This document shows, piece after piece, positions 1 to 6,739 of a stretch of 13,319 nucleotides of DNA. The notes beneath the pieces were generated by a model that worked only from the letters and a program-made list of their open reading frames with translations, ran no database searches and was not told the DNA's origin. The number at the start of each line of letters is the position of its first letter. Positions within the stretch are counted from its first letter, which is position 1. Location of the stretch: positions 1 to 13,319 of the forward strand of contig JADJXI010000014.1 in NCBI GenBank assembly GCA_016715905.1. Direction: 5' to 3'. Source of the DNA: Sphingobacteriaceae bacterium. GTDB lineage: Bacteria > Bacteroidota > Bacteroidia > B-17B0 > Aurantibacillaceae. The translations under genes and the position numbers were made by a program.

Positions 1-440
1 ATCCCTCTTCAGATGGTGGAGATCTAAAATTCCAAGGCTGTCATAGCCGTTTTCATGCCACTCCAATACTTAACGCCCTTAAAAATTCCTTTGCCCCGAC
101 ATTAAATAAATTGCGTTAAAAGAATGAATGAATGAGTGTTAAGCAAGAAACTTTTTACTTTTTTCCGCACCTTAAAATAATTTCAATATTTTGTCTTTTT
201 ACACGGACCTAAAAAATTACTTTACCTCGACATTAAATAAATTGCGTTCAAAAATTCTCGAAGTGAAGCGTATAGAAAGAAAATCTGTTTGAGTTCCGAT
301 TAAATTAAATACAAAATCAATCGGAACGAGTTATTTTCTTTTAGCGAAGCTGAACCAAATTTTAGCAGTTTATTTTAAAGTCTTGATCTTTTGATACTTT
401 TCTATCAAGAGAAAAGTATATTTTAAATATTTTAAGTACA
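1..440 (+). repeat. Composite repeat module A (gene-free left flank)
   Basis: No gene is visible in 1-525. Bases 1-30 resemble the dispersed repeat also seen near 8660 and 11040 (a CCCTCTTCAGA...GAGATCT segment). From about 46 to 120 the sequence is nearly the same as 12000-12070 (ACTCCAATACTTAACGCCC onward). AT-rich motifs of the type CATTAAATAAATTGCGTT or CCTTAAAATAATTTC occur near 77, 100, 170, 208 and 230. They are followed by the two-armed CTGTTTGA hairpin (276-341) and a second hairpin, ATACTTTTCT 394-403 pairing with AGAAAAGTAT 410-419. This is the same order of parts as in modules B to H. Function is unknown. Confidence 0.8.
276..341 (+). repeat. CTGTTTGA hairpin element, copy A
   Basis: Outer arm AAAGAAAAT (276-284) pairs with ATTTTCTTT (333-341). 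Inner arm GTTCCGATT (293-301) pairs perfectly with AATCGGAAC (319-327). Between the arms lie the family-invariant strands CTGTTTGA (285-292) and GAGTT (328-332). Copies at 3383, 6908, 10191, 10575 and 12125 keep the internal loop while both arms change sequence together, which indicates a conserved folded structure in RNA or single-stranded DNA. Confidence 0.85.
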
Positions 441-525
441 GATTTTTTTTTGTTTTTTCCTTCCTCTCAATTTGCTGTTGAATTATGTGTCTTAGTCTGC
501 AGTGTGATTACTCAAAAGAATTATA

Positions 526-1008
526 ATGTTAAAAAAAAATTGTTTAATAATTAGTTTAATCCTATTATTTCTGTCTGTAAATAAATCCCAAGCACAGGAT
601 TCATCTAACATGATTGAAGCAGAACAAACCTGGTTCATTGGGATAAATGCCGGCATGCAGATGTCGGGTTATAAAAGCGAAGACTTTATTAGTTCAAACT
701 ATTCCCCGCTATTTAATTTTACAGCTGGAAAATGGTTTTCCCCTCTCTTGGCTTTACAAATAGGCTACAAAGGATTTTATTTTTATTCCATTAGTGATGA
801 TCTAAAGCATCATTATAATTTCCTTTATGGTGAAGCGGTTCTTAATTTGAATAATGCTATTGATCCTGAAAGATCAAATAAAGATTGGAGTTTACTTTTA
901 CACACTGGCGTGGGTTATTTTTATAACCATTCATACGGCAAACCAAACACTTGTGTGAATATTGGCTTTCAAAATACATATCAAATAGCTAATCAATTCC
1001 ATGCCTAA
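526..1008 (+). CDS. Outer-membrane beta-barrel protein, paralog 1 (C-terminally truncated)
   Basis: A 160-residue protein with a Sec signal peptide (basic MLKKN, then a hydrophobic stretch to about residue 20, probable cleavage after SQA). The mature part alternates polar and aromatic/hydrophobic residues as in small outer-membrane barrels of Bacteroidota. It is nearly identical to the proteins at 5884-6468 and 7186-7770 from the MSGYKSEDF segment to IANQF. Those proteins continue for about 36 more residues through LDVSSIIGWDIYQGD to a final strand. Here the frame reads His-Ala and stops. The DNA after the break matches the sequence beyond the end of paralog 2 (6516 onward), so about 155 bp covering the last strands has been deleted. 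Without its closing strand the barrel is probably non-functional. The ligand or role of the family is not evident. Confidence 0.75.
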   Translation: MLKKNCLIISLILLFLSVNKSQAQDSSNMIEAEQTWFIGINAGMQMSGYKSEDFISSNYSPLFNFTAGKWFSPLLALQIGYKGFYFYSISDDLKHHYNFLYGEAVLNLNNAIDPERSNKDWSLLLHTGVGYFYNHSYGKPNTCVNIGFQNTYQIANQFHA

Positions 1009-1218
1009 TAGTATCAAACTATAACAATCCACCCCGAAAGATGGAATGCCTGTCCGGTGAAATGATCTGCTTTTCTATTTCACTGGAACGATTTGTTCCC
1101 TTGGTGCAAGCAGCTTGTACTTCAAAATGCAAAAAATGTGGTCAAACGAATACAAGTAGCTGCTAACAAGCGTAATAAATAAATACATCGCTGCAACCCT
1201 TGCCATCCGCTCTCAAAA
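1004..1218 (+). repeat. Duplicated tail of the barrel gene (copy 1)
   Basis: This stretch is a near-identical direct repeat of 6516-6728, with a few substitutions and a 2-nt indel. It shows that the duplicated unit extended beyond the barrel gene. Near its end, in the frame starting TGG at 1102, it encodes WCKQLVLQNAKNVVKR and continues to a stop at 1180-1182. The same peptide is encoded at 1648-1761, 6612-6692 and 9868-9996. There is no independent start and no sign of expression. Confidence 0.8.
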
Positions 1219-1249
1219 CATGCGTTCTTAAATTAATTGCATTTTTTTT

Positions 1250-1640
1250 CTTCGGCCTTAAAAATTACTTTACCCCGACATTAAATAAATTGCGTTAAAA
1301 GAATGAACGAATGGAGCGTTAAGCCTTTACGGGCCTAAAATTTCCTTTACCTGACATTAAAAAATTCGTTCAATTGAAGCGAAAAAGAAAATCTGTTTGA
1401 GTTCCGACAAAATACAAAATCACAACGAGTTATTTTCTTTTAGCGAAAGCTGAACAAATTTTTAGCAATTTATTTTAAAGTCTTGATCTTTGGGTACTTT
1501 CTAGATGGGAATTTTTCTTGCGCCAAGAAAAGTTAGTATTAATAATTTAAGCAATTTATTTTAAAGTCTTGATCTTTTCGGGATCCTGTCCCGATGACTA
1601 TCGGGGTTTCTATCGGGAGAAAAGTACATAAGAATAATTT
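1250..1640 (+). repeat. Composite repeat module B
   Basis: It begins with AT-rich motifs (about 1256-1300 and 1335-1375), then GGAGCGTTAAGC (1312-1323), a degenerate CTGTTTGA hairpin (1383-1442), a decayed copy of the CTTTTCT/AGAAAAG hairpin (1509-1534), and a second copy of that hairpin whose loop holds a GC-rich palindrome (GTCCCGATGACTATCGGGG, about 1588-1606). There is no coding capacity in it. The internal duplication of the hairpin unit shows that the module itself grows by copying of its parts. Confidence 0.75.
1383..1442 (+). repeat. CTGTTTGA hairpin element, copy B (degenerate)
   Basis: The outer arm AAAGAAAAT still pairs with ATTTTCTTT, and CTGTTTGA (1393-1400) and GAGTT are intact. 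The inner arm has decayed: GTTCCGA on the left faces only CACAAC on the right, where copy A has a full complement. This looks like a dying copy of the copy A type. Confidence 0.7.
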
Positions 1641-1647
1641 TGTAAAG

Positions 1648-1761
1648 CATATTTCTTGTTTTAACCCTGCACGCTGGACAGACGATTGGTTTTTATGGTG
1701 CAAGCAGCTCCTACTTCAAAATGCAAAGAATGTAGTTAAGAGATTCTTTGTAAAAAGTTAA
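1648..1761 (+). other. Repeated coding fragment (PARWTDDW...KQLLLQNAKNVVKR)
   Basis: Read in the frame of CAT at 1648-1650 this gives SCFNPARWTDDWFLWCKQ, then LLLQNAKNVVKR and a stop at 1759-1761. The copy at 9868-9996 gives the same peptide with VSCFYPARWTDDWLLWSKQ, and shorter copies lie at 1102-1182 and 6612-6692. The frame stays open in all four, although the surrounding DNA is full of stops. I do not recognise the parent protein. It is probably the 3' end of a lost gene carried along inside the repeat. No start codon or ribosome site supports expression. Confidence 0.5.
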
Positions 1762-1785
1762 AAATTAGTTAAAATCCTATTTATA

Positions 1786-2994
1786 GTGCGTTCCTTTCAA
1801 TACCTTAAATTAAATAAAGAATTACTTTTAATTGCCTCCTTTATACCGCTATTAGGCCTGCTGTATATATTTTCTGATTTAATGCTGCCGGGTCATCCAT
1901 TCTTTTTAACAAAATATATGCATTTAGCATATATTAAATCTGCTCAAGATTTCCCTGTTCTTCAGCCTCCTCCATTCACATGGCGGCTCTTAGAGCCTTT
2001 TTTAGTAAATATCTTACCTTTTCAACAAAAAACATCATTCATTCTAATCAACTTTTTTTCATTATTCTTCACTACTGTACTAATTCTAAAAATTATTCAC
2101 TTTATTTCTAAGGATTTAGATTATTCATATCTGGGATCGCTTCTCTTCCTTTCAATTGTATGGGCTGCGCGGTTTAATATCATTGAGTTTTGGTATCCAG
2201 AATCGCTCCTTTACTTTTTCATGCTGCTTTCAATTTTTTTTATTTATAAACAGAAAAAAATACTATTAAGTATTTCATTTCTACTAGGCGTATTAACAAA
2301 AGAAACGATGCTTATAATTTTACCATTGTACTATTTTATCAATATAAAAGAAGACCTTTTTAAGAAAATTAATTACAGGTTATTAGCCGAGAATATAATT
2401 ATAAGTTTGCCAGCTATTATCACTTTTTCAGTTTTAAGCTTCATTATTTCGCAGACCTCTTTTTACAGTCACTCACAAGAATGGTTTGATAAAGTTTTTG
2501 TGCACAGACTCGCAACGCTTGTAGGCATAAAATCTTCGTTACAACATAATTTAATTGATAATCAGCCATGGGTTTTAACCTTTGCAATCAATTGGTATAG
2601 ATTAGTATTGGGTGCATTCGGTGGTTTCTTTTTAATAATTTTTCTCAGACCTAAGAAATTTAACGAAGTATTTTGGGCTTATTCTCCGCTCATCTTATTC
2701 AGTTACTTGCAATTATTTATAGCTTACGATATTGAGCGGCTAATTGTTATTTCATTTTTTCCTATAATACTCGCAACAGTGCAAGTAATAAAAGAACTAG
2801 TCTCAGAAGGAATAAAGTATATTTACTTTTTCATATATGTAATACTTTTCTATTTTATTCAGCTTTTATTTGCAAATGATTTTTATTTAGAAACATTTTA
2901 TGCAATATTTGCCCAAAATATTCTCTCAATCACATTTTTAATTTTAATAATTCTTATTTCAAAAAGAAGGAGGCCGATAACGCATAAAATATAA
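1786..2994 (+). CDS. Multi-pass membrane protein, possible GT-C type glycosyltransferase
   Basis: A 402-residue integral membrane protein with roughly 10 or 11 hydrophobic segments, starting at about residues 12-31 and 81-103 and continuing to the last at about 375-393. It ends in a basic tail (KRRRP). The segment around residue 170 reads LGVLTKETMLIILPLYYF. Its small-Gly-x-x-T-K-E pattern, after two helices in which an RFN...WYPES loop occurs, is typical of polyprenol-phosphate-dependent GT-C glycosyltransferases. The later DIERLIVISFFPII segment is also common in such bacterial membrane proteins. The canonical catalytic acidic motif of the first loop cannot be pinned down, so the substrate and even the enzymatic role are inference. 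The start is GTG at 1786 with no clear Shine-Dalgarno sequence. It stands alone, between modules B and C. An O-antigen polymerase-like or other polytopic protein is the alternative. Confidence 0.7.
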   Translation: MRSFQYLKLNKELLLIASFIPLLGLLYIFSDLMLPGHPFFLTKYMHLAYIKSAQDFPVLQPPPFTWRLLEPFLVNILPFQQKTSFILINFFSLFFTTVLILKIIHFISKDLDYSYLGSLLFLSIVWAARFNIIEFWYPESLLYFFMLLSIFFIYKQKKILLSISFLLGVLTKETMLIILPLYYFINIKEDLFKKINYRLLAENIIISLPAIITFSVLSFIISQTSFYSHSQEWFDKVFVHRLATLVGIKSSLQHNLIDNQPWVLTFAINWYRLVLGAFGGFFLIIFLRPKKFNEVFWAYSPLILFSYLQLFIAYDIERLIVISFFPIILATVQVIKELVSEGIKYIYFFIYVILFYFIQLLFANDFYLETFYAIFAQNILSITFLILIILISKRRRPITHKI

Positions 2995-3545
2995 TTTACT
3001 CAACTCTTGATTCCTCTACCATCCAAATAATTTAGCTTCTAGATTTAATAGTGTGCCTTCAAATAAACCTTAAAAACAATATTCCCCTCCTTGTCATGTT
3101 AAGCTTGCCTGCCTTGGCTCGCCTGCCAAGTCGAGACAGGTCGAAACAAAGGAGGGGTCGGCTTTCTTGTCCGGCGCAGCTGATTTATTAGCAAAGCCGG
3201 AAGCCGGGGGTGGTCATGTTTACTTAATTTGCAATTCAACATTCAACCATCACCATTCAAAACTAATTCTTATCCCCCGCACCTTAAAATAATTTCGTTA
3301 ATGCAGCTTTCTATATGGCCTTAAAAATTTTACTACGCACGTCCTTGGGGGTTTGAAAAGAATCATTAGCAGAGCGTTTAATGGAAATTTCTGTTTGAAG
3401 TCCCGATCCCAATAGTTTTATAAAATAAATCGGGACAAGTTTAATTTCCATAGCTTAGCGAATGAATTCTTTAGTAAAATTTTTTCAGCCTTGAACTTTT
3501 GTTTCTTTTCTTTTAAGAGAAAAGAAAATTACTTATAAGTTTTTC
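2995..3545 (+). repeat. Composite repeat module C with GC-rich inserts
   Basis: No gene is visible between 2995 and 3921. Bases 3105-3215 are a GC-rich mosaic (GCCTGCCTTGGCTCGCCTGCC, then CAAAGCCGGAAGCCGGGGG) unlike the AT-rich surroundings. The repeat module proper starts with AT-rich motifs at about 3283-3302 and 3319-3335, followed by GAGCGTTTAA (3372-3381), the CTGTTTGA hairpin (3383-3449), and the hairpin TTTCTTTTCT (3502-3511) pairing with AGAAAAGAAA (3518-3527). From 3381 to 3530 it is almost identical to module G (10573-10722). Confidence 0.75.
3383..3449 (+). repeat. CTGTTTGA hairpin element, copy C
   Basis: Outer arm GGAAATT (3383-3389) pairs with AATTTCC (3443-3449). Inner arm GTCCCGAT (3400-3407) pairs with ATCGGGAC (3429-3436). 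The internal loop is CTGTTTGA on the left and a variant AAGTTT on the right. The arms differ from those of copies A and D, yet pairing is maintained. Confidence 0.85.
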
Positions 3546-3621
3546 AGTGCATGTTCTGGCGCCTGTCCCGAATCCTTTTCGGGATTCTTATTAAGAAGAA
3601 AGTAAGGATAAATTTATCAGT

Positions 3622-3735
3622 TTACCCCGCCCTGCGGTGGCCTACCCCGTTTACCCCGCTCCAGCGGTGGCCTGCCCCGCTCTGCAATAGCAGATTGCGC
3701 GGGTTTGAATCCCGTCCTTACGGGATGAGTTATTT
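3622..3735 (+). repeat. GC-rich mini-repeat cluster
   Basis: Two imperfect tandem units of the form TACCCCGCYCNNCGGTGGCC (3623-3642 and 3652-3671) are followed by a small palindrome, CCCGTCCTTACGGG (3711-3724). Related units occur at 7138-7168, 10385-10420 and 10852-10880. GC content is far above that of the flanking DNA. An open frame through here (3551-3742) is an accident of the repeat. Confidence 0.65.
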
Positions 3736-3802
3736 GTTGTAACGAAATGGCATGAATTTTAGCAATTTATTTTAAACTGTCCCCTTGGTGGATGGTGGGC
3801 TG

Positions 3803-3827
3803 AACTCGCACCTGTCCCTTTGGGAGA
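3803..3827 (+). repeat. 25-bp repeat with CTGTCCCTTTGGGAG palindrome (copy 1)
   Basis: An exact 25-bp match to 5792-5816, centred on TCCCTTTGGGA, a short inverted repeat. Both copies lie about 90-95 bases upstream of a gene (3922 and 5884), but the surrounding sequences are unrelated, so the unit is mobile or repeatedly copied. Confidence 0.7.
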
Positions 3828-3921
3828 TACCCGCAGAAAGAATCTATTCTTTGAAATGTATTATGTCTTAATTATCTTTGTTAAGAAAACTTTACATATG
3901 TAAATATTTATTAACATAGTT

Positions 3922-4542
3922 ATGATAGTTCACAAACCGTTAAATATAATATTTTCTGCTTATTCTAATATTGTAGTAATCCGGGAGTTACGGCACACCA
4001 GGAATGGTTTTTCAGGCAGGGAAATTGCCAAAAGGGGGGGCTTAAGTGCTCCTGCTGCGATAAATGCATTAACACACCTTGAGTCCCTTAAAATTATAAA
4101 CCGACGGATTGGCGGCAGGGATCATCTTTTCACACTTAACTTTTCGAATTATTTCGTTAAAAAGGTTTTATTACCAGTCCTGGATGCAGAAAGTCAATAC
4201 TTTGATTTGATAGTATTGAAATTGAAAAAAATATTGTCAAAAGAAGCTATAAGTGTTATACTTTACGGAAGCGTTGCACGTAAGGAAGAAACAGTAAAAA
4301 GTGATGTCGATATCTGTATCGTTTATCCCAATTTAAAAAATAAAAGTGTACTTGAGAAAAAGATTGATATCTGCAGGGATGAGTTGTATAAAAATTACGG
4401 AATAACTTTAGCACCGTTCAACATATCCTTAAAAGAATTTCAGAAACGGGCACGCCTTAAGAAATCACCTATAAATGATATAATAAAAGAAGGAATAGTT
4501 CTATCGGGTAAATCCATTAAGAGGTTAATAAATGGTAATTAA
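3922..4542 (+). CDS. Winged-helix nucleotidyltransferase (MNT-like half of an MNT/HEPN pair)
   Basis: A 206-residue protein. Residues 1-80 look like a winged helix-turn-helix (FSGREIAKRGGLSAPAAINA, a recognition-helix pattern, then a wing around residues 60-72). Residues 108-135 carry the DNA polymerase-beta type nucleotidyltransferase motif: YGSVAR with Gly116 and Ser117, then SDVD with Asp128 and Asp130 as metal ligands. The third carboxylate is not obvious in the downstream strand (LAPFNIS). In characterised MNT/HEPN toxin-antitoxin systems the nucleotidyltransferase neutralises its HEPN partner by attaching AMP. Here the added winged helix could let it bind its own promoter. The stop codon overlaps the start of the HEPN gene by 11 bases, so the two are translationally coupled. 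The biochemical role is inferred from family and context. Confidence 0.85.
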   Translation: MIVHKPLNIIFSAYSNIVVIRELRHTRNGFSGREIAKRGGLSAPAAINALTHLESLKIINRRIGGRDHLFTLNFSNYFVKKVLLPVLDAESQYFDLIVLKLKKILSKEAISVILYGSVARKEETVKSDVDICIVYPNLKNKSVLEKKIDICRDELYKNYGITLAPFNISLKEFQKRARLKKSPINDIIKEGIVLSGKSIKRLINGN

Positions 4543-4939
4543 AAGCCCGAGAAAAAAAGTCGATTCATCCAGATATTTAGGTTTCAAAGAAGTAGCGATA
4601 AATTTCTACGAGGGCGGCAAAATTGCTGCTGAATACTCTTATTATAATGCGGCAGGACTTTTAATTGTTCATTCTGCAATAGCGTATTCAGATGCAATAA
4701 GTATAAAGCAGCGTGGTGTTAAAATTCAGGGAGAAAATCATTACGAAATAATTTCACTTCTTGATGATTTAATTGCTCACACTGAAGAAAAGAAAAATGC
4801 CCTAAAACATTTGAAGAGTATAATAGATCATAAAAATAAGGTATCTTATTCAGGCGATGTTTATCATAAAAAAGATATTGATTCGCTTTGGAAACACTTT
4901 GAGAGATTTAAGGTTTGGTGCGATAAGATTTTAAAATGA
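4532..4939 (+). CDS. HEPN-domain protein lacking the usual RNase motif
   Basis: A 135-residue, mostly helical protein matching the HEPN layout: helix with FYEGGKIAAEYSYYNAAG, then LIVHSAIAYSDA, then a C-terminal helix after IDHKNKVSYSGDVY. It is the downstream partner of the nucleotidyltransferase (ATG at 4532 inside the last codons of that gene). In known MNT/HEPN systems HEPN is the toxin, an RNase using an R-x4-6-H motif. I see no such spacing: the only Arg-to-His run near it (RGVKIQGENH) has eight residues between the two, and the expected site reads HKNKVSY. It may therefore belong to a non-nuclease HEPN class, or act by substrate binding alone. There is no strong ribosome site, consistent with coupling. 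Confidence 0.8.
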   Translation: MVIKSPRKKVDSSRYLGFKEVAINFYEGGKIAAEYSYYNAAGLLIVHSAIAYSDAISIKQRGVKIQGENHYEIISLLDDLIAHTEEKKNALKHLKSIIDHKNKVSYSGDVYHKKDIDSLWKHFERFKVWCDKILK

Positions 4940-4965
4940 CCTCCCCCTCAAGTAAATCTGCGTAA

Positions 4966-5020
4966 TTCAGCGTAACTTGCCCGCCTCAGGAGGGCTTGCC
5001 CGCCTTCGGAGGGTTCAGCG
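4966..5020 (+). repeat. Tandem GC-rich mini-palindromes flanked by TTCAGCG
   Basis: Two units, CTTGCCCGCCTCAGGAGGG (4976-4994) and CTTGCCCGCCTTCGGAGGG (4995-5013), lie in tandem. They are bracketed by TTCAGCG at 4966-4972 and again at 5014-5020, a possible 7-bp target duplication. They sit just before the start of the GxxExxY gene fragment. Confidence 0.6.
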
Positions 5021-5030
5021 AGAAACCAAT

Positions 5031-5210
5031 ATGGAAAAACTAGAGAACAAAATATCCTACGACATACGTGGTGCAATATTCAAGGTATACCAGAACCTTG
5101 GCCCCGGTTTACTTGAATCAGTCTACGAATATGCTTTGGCTTACGAACTGAATAAGTCCGGCAGAAAAGTAAAAACCCAAGTAGGCTTACCCGTAAAGTA
5201 CGAAGACTGA
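5031..5210 (+). pseudogene. GxxExxY-family protein, 5' fragment
   Basis: Starting at ATG 5031 the frame reads MEKLENKISYDIRGAIFKVY, NLGPGLLESVYEYALAYEL and on to GLPVKYED, the N-terminal half of the GxxExxY family (here GLLESVY; PDDEXK-like fold, full length usually about 125 residues). It stops at 5208-5210, exactly where a heptamer array begins. The missing middle normally holds the nuclease-like acidic and Glu-x-Lys residues. The C-terminal end of the same family reappears at 5682-5777. An upstream extension to 4977 would run through GC-rich repeats and is unlikely. The gene is broken and its product inactive. Confidence 0.85.
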
Positions 5211-5213
5211 GGG

Positions 5214-5246
5214 CAGAAGTCAGAAATCGGAAGTCAAAGGTCGGCG
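5214..5246 (+). repeat. Heptamer array, left end (consensus CAGAAGT)
   Basis: Four seven-base units in perfect 7-nt register (CAGAAGT, CAGAAAT, CGGAAGT, CAAAGGT) followed by CGGCG. The array starts 3 nt after the premature stop of the GxxExxY fragment. Confidence 0.75.
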
Positions 5247-5265
5247 AATAAAAAAGGAGCTGTAA

Positions 5266-5640
5266 ATGCAAATAAATTCGGCTAGAGATTTAACCGTATA
5301 TAAAAAAGCTTATTCATTATCAATGAAAATATTCAATATTAGTAAATTATTTCCGAAAGAAGAAAAGTTTGCATTGACCAGTCAAATAAGAAGATCATCT
5401 AGATCGGTTTGTTTAAATTTAAGAGAAGCATGGGCAAAAAGACGGTATGAAGCACATTTCATCAGTAAGTTAACAGACTGTGATGGTGAAAATAGTGAAA
5501 CAGAAACTTCATTAGACTTTGCTCGAGATTGTCAATATGTTTCAACTGAACAACATAAGATTCTTACTTCAGAAGTTATAGAAATCGGCAAGATGCTTGG
5601 TTCTATGATTAATAATCCAAAATCTTTCATTAAAAAATAA
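5266..5640 (+). CDS. Four-helix-bundle protein (23S rRNA intervening-sequence protein family)
   Basis: A complete 124-residue protein of the four helix bundle / S23 family: DLTVYKKAYSLSMKIFNIS (helix 1), LFPKEEKFALTSQIRRSSRS (the diagnostic P-x-E-E-x-x-x-L-x-x-Q-I-R-R-S motif), SVCLNLREAWAKRR, a third helix with the less usual acidic stretch DCDGENSETETSLDFARDC, and a C-terminal helix ending near GKMLGSMI. Members form small multimeric helical bundles. They are found in inserts within 23S rRNA genes and as stand-alone genes; the molecular function is unknown, with nucleic-acid binding often suggested. An AGGAG at 5255-5259, six bases before ATG 5266, is one of the few clear ribosome sites in the window, which suggests real expression. 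It fills the cassette and ends about 10 nt before the right heptamer array. Confidence 0.9.
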   Translation: MQINSARDLTVYKKAYSLSMKIFNISKLFPKEEKFALTSQIRRSSRSVCLNLREAWAKRRYEAHFISKLTDCDGENSETETSLDFARDCQYVSTEQHKILTSEVIEIGKMLGSMINNPKSFIKK

Positions 5641-5649
5641 TCAAATCAA

Positions 5650-5680
5650 CTGAGATCTGATCTCTGACTTTTGATCTCTG
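5650..5680 (-). repeat. Heptamer array, right end (inverted)
   Basis: On the minus strand the units CAGAGAT, CAAAAGT, CAGAGAT and CAGATCT follow each other from 5680 to 5653 in 7-nt register, then CAG. This is the same heptamer type as the left end, pointing the other way, so the two ends could pair imperfectly around the gene. Confidence 0.75.
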
Positions 5681-5681
5681 A

Positions 5682-5777
5682 TATCTTTTCTATTCCGGAT
5701 TAAAGTTAGGATTATTAGTTAACTTCAACACTGATGACATTAACAGCGGAATTGTGCGAATTGTAAATAATTTATGA
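5682..5777 (+). pseudogene. GxxExxY-family protein, 3' fragment
   Basis: In the frame of TAT 5682 the sequence reads YLFYSGLKLGLLVNFN and then TDDINSGIVRIVNNL with a stop at 5775-5777. This is the conserved C-terminal end of the GxxExxY family, which normally follows a TYLKLSG segment. It starts immediately after the right heptamer array. With 5031-5210 it proves that the four-helix-bundle cassette sits inside one former gene. Confidence 0.85.
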
Positions 5778-5791
5778 GGAGTATCTCGCAA

Positions 5792-5816
5792 AACTCGCAC
5801 CTGTCCCTTTGGGAGA
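5792..5816 (+). repeat. 25-bp repeat with CTGTCCCTTTGGGAG palindrome (copy 2)
   Basis: Exact copy of 3803-3827. It lies between the end of the broken GxxExxY gene and the second barrel gene. Confidence 0.7.
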
Positions 5817-5883
5817 GGTTCGCAAATAAATTTCTAAAAAAATTCTGCACCATTCAGCGTGATCTGCGCGAAACCATATTTTA

Positions 5884-6468
5884 ATGTATTACAAAACTCA
5901 CCTATTAATAATTCTTTTCCTATCATTCCTGAGTGTAACTAAATCTCAGGTACAAGATTCAGTTATGACAATTTCAGCTGAACAGCACTGGTTTGTTTCT
6001 TTAAATGCCGGCATGCAGATGTCCGGTTATAAAAGCGAAGACTTTATTAGTTCAAACTACTCCCCGCTATTTAATTTTACAGCTGGAAAATGGTTATCCC
6101 CTCTCTTGGCTTTACAAATAGGTTACAAAGGATTTTATTTTTATTCCATTAGTGATGATCTAAAGCATCATTATGATTACTTATACGCTGAAGCTGCTCT
6201 TAATTTGAATAATGCATTGAATCCTGAAAGATCAAATAAAGATTGGAGTTTACTTTTACACACAGGCGTGGGTTATTTTTATAATCACTTATACGGCAAA
6301 CCAAACACTTGTGTTAATATAGGCTTTCAAAATACATATCAAATAGCTAATCAATTCCAAGCATCACTTGATGTTTCTTCGATTATTGGCTGGGATATCT
6401 ACCAGGGTGACGCTGATATTTTACCGGGAATAACACTTGGTGTTATATATATTTTTAATGGTCCTTAA
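5884..6468 (+). CDS. Outer-membrane beta-barrel protein, paralog 2
   Basis: A 194-residue protein with a signal peptide (MYYKTHLLIILFLSFLSV, cleavage probably near KSQVQD) followed by the barrel-like mature region shared with 526-1008 and 7186-7770. It includes the closing part (LDVSSIIGWDIYQGD, ILPGITLGV) missing in paralog 1. Its last residues, IYIFNGP, differ from the more canonical aromatic end of paralog 3 (TYSFTF); outer-membrane proteins usually end in Phe for insertion by the BAM complex, so the 3' end here may have been altered by rearrangement. The sequence just before the start (CAGCGTGATCTGCGCGAAAC) resembles the leader before the GxxExxY fragment. A surface or transport role is likely; no ligand is evident. 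Confidence 0.8.
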   Translation: MYYKTHLLIILFLSFLSVTKSQVQDSVMTISAEQHWFVSLNAGMQMSGYKSEDFISSNYSPLFNFTAGKWLSPLLALQIGYKGFYFYSISDDLKHHYDYLYAEAALNLNNALNPERSNKDWSLLLHTGVGYFYNHLYGKPNTCVNIGFQNTYQIANQFQASLDVSSIIGWDIYQGDADILPGITLGVIYIFNGP

Positions 6469-6515
6469 GTAAAATAACACCAACCCATCAGTTCATAAAT
6501 AATACTGACAAACTT

Positions 6516-6728
6516 CCTAATAGTATCAGACTAAACATCCACCCCGAAATATGGAATGCCTGTCCGGTGAAATGATCTGCTTTTCTATTTCACTGGAATG
6601 CTTTTTTACCTTGGTGCAAGCAGCTTGTTCTTCAAAATGCAAAGAATGTGGTCAAACGAATACAAGTAGCTGCTAACAAGCGTAATAAATAAATACATCG
6701 CTGCAAACCTTGCCATCCGCTCTCAAAA
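6516..6728 (+). repeat. Duplicated tail of the barrel gene (copy 2)
   Basis: Near-identical to 1004-1218. Here 47 bases separate it from the intact end of the barrel gene, whereas at copy 1 it is fused directly to the truncated gene. It carries the same WCKQLVLQNAKNVVKR reading frame (6612-6692). Confidence 0.8.
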
Positions 6729-6739
6729 ATCCTACCTTA

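Larger units (their letters stand above)
5214..5680 (+). mobile_element. Four-helix-bundle gene cassette with inverted heptamer arrays
   Basis: The cassette begins with heptamers in register: CAGAAGT, CAGAAAT, CGGAAGT, CAAAGGT (5214-5241). It ends with a matching array on the opposite strand, reading from 5680 leftwards: CAGAGAT, CAAAAGT, CAGAGAT, CAGATCT (5680-5653). Between them lies one gene (5266-5640). The cassette interrupts a GxxExxY gene, whose N-terminal part ends at 5210 and whose C-terminal part resumes at 5682; about 45 codons of the host gene are absent. Genes of this small protein family are known as intervening sequences in bacterial 23S rRNA genes, which have complementary ends, so a mobile or retained insert is plausible. 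The mechanism of entry is not visible. Confidence 0.75.

Noticed and set aside
3699..3716. T-arm-like sequence GCGGGTTTGAATCCCGT, as in a tRNA 3' end
   Set aside because: No acceptor, D or anticodon arm fits upstream, and no matching 3' acceptor strand follows. It may be chance within the GC-rich cluster or at most a tRNA-end fragment.
3551..3742. 63-codon plus-strand open frame
   Set aside because: It lies entirely in GC-rich repeats, has low-complexity Pro/Arg content and no family resemblance.
5080..5271. 63-codon minus-strand open frame
   Set aside because: Antisense to the GxxExxY fragment and the heptamer array.
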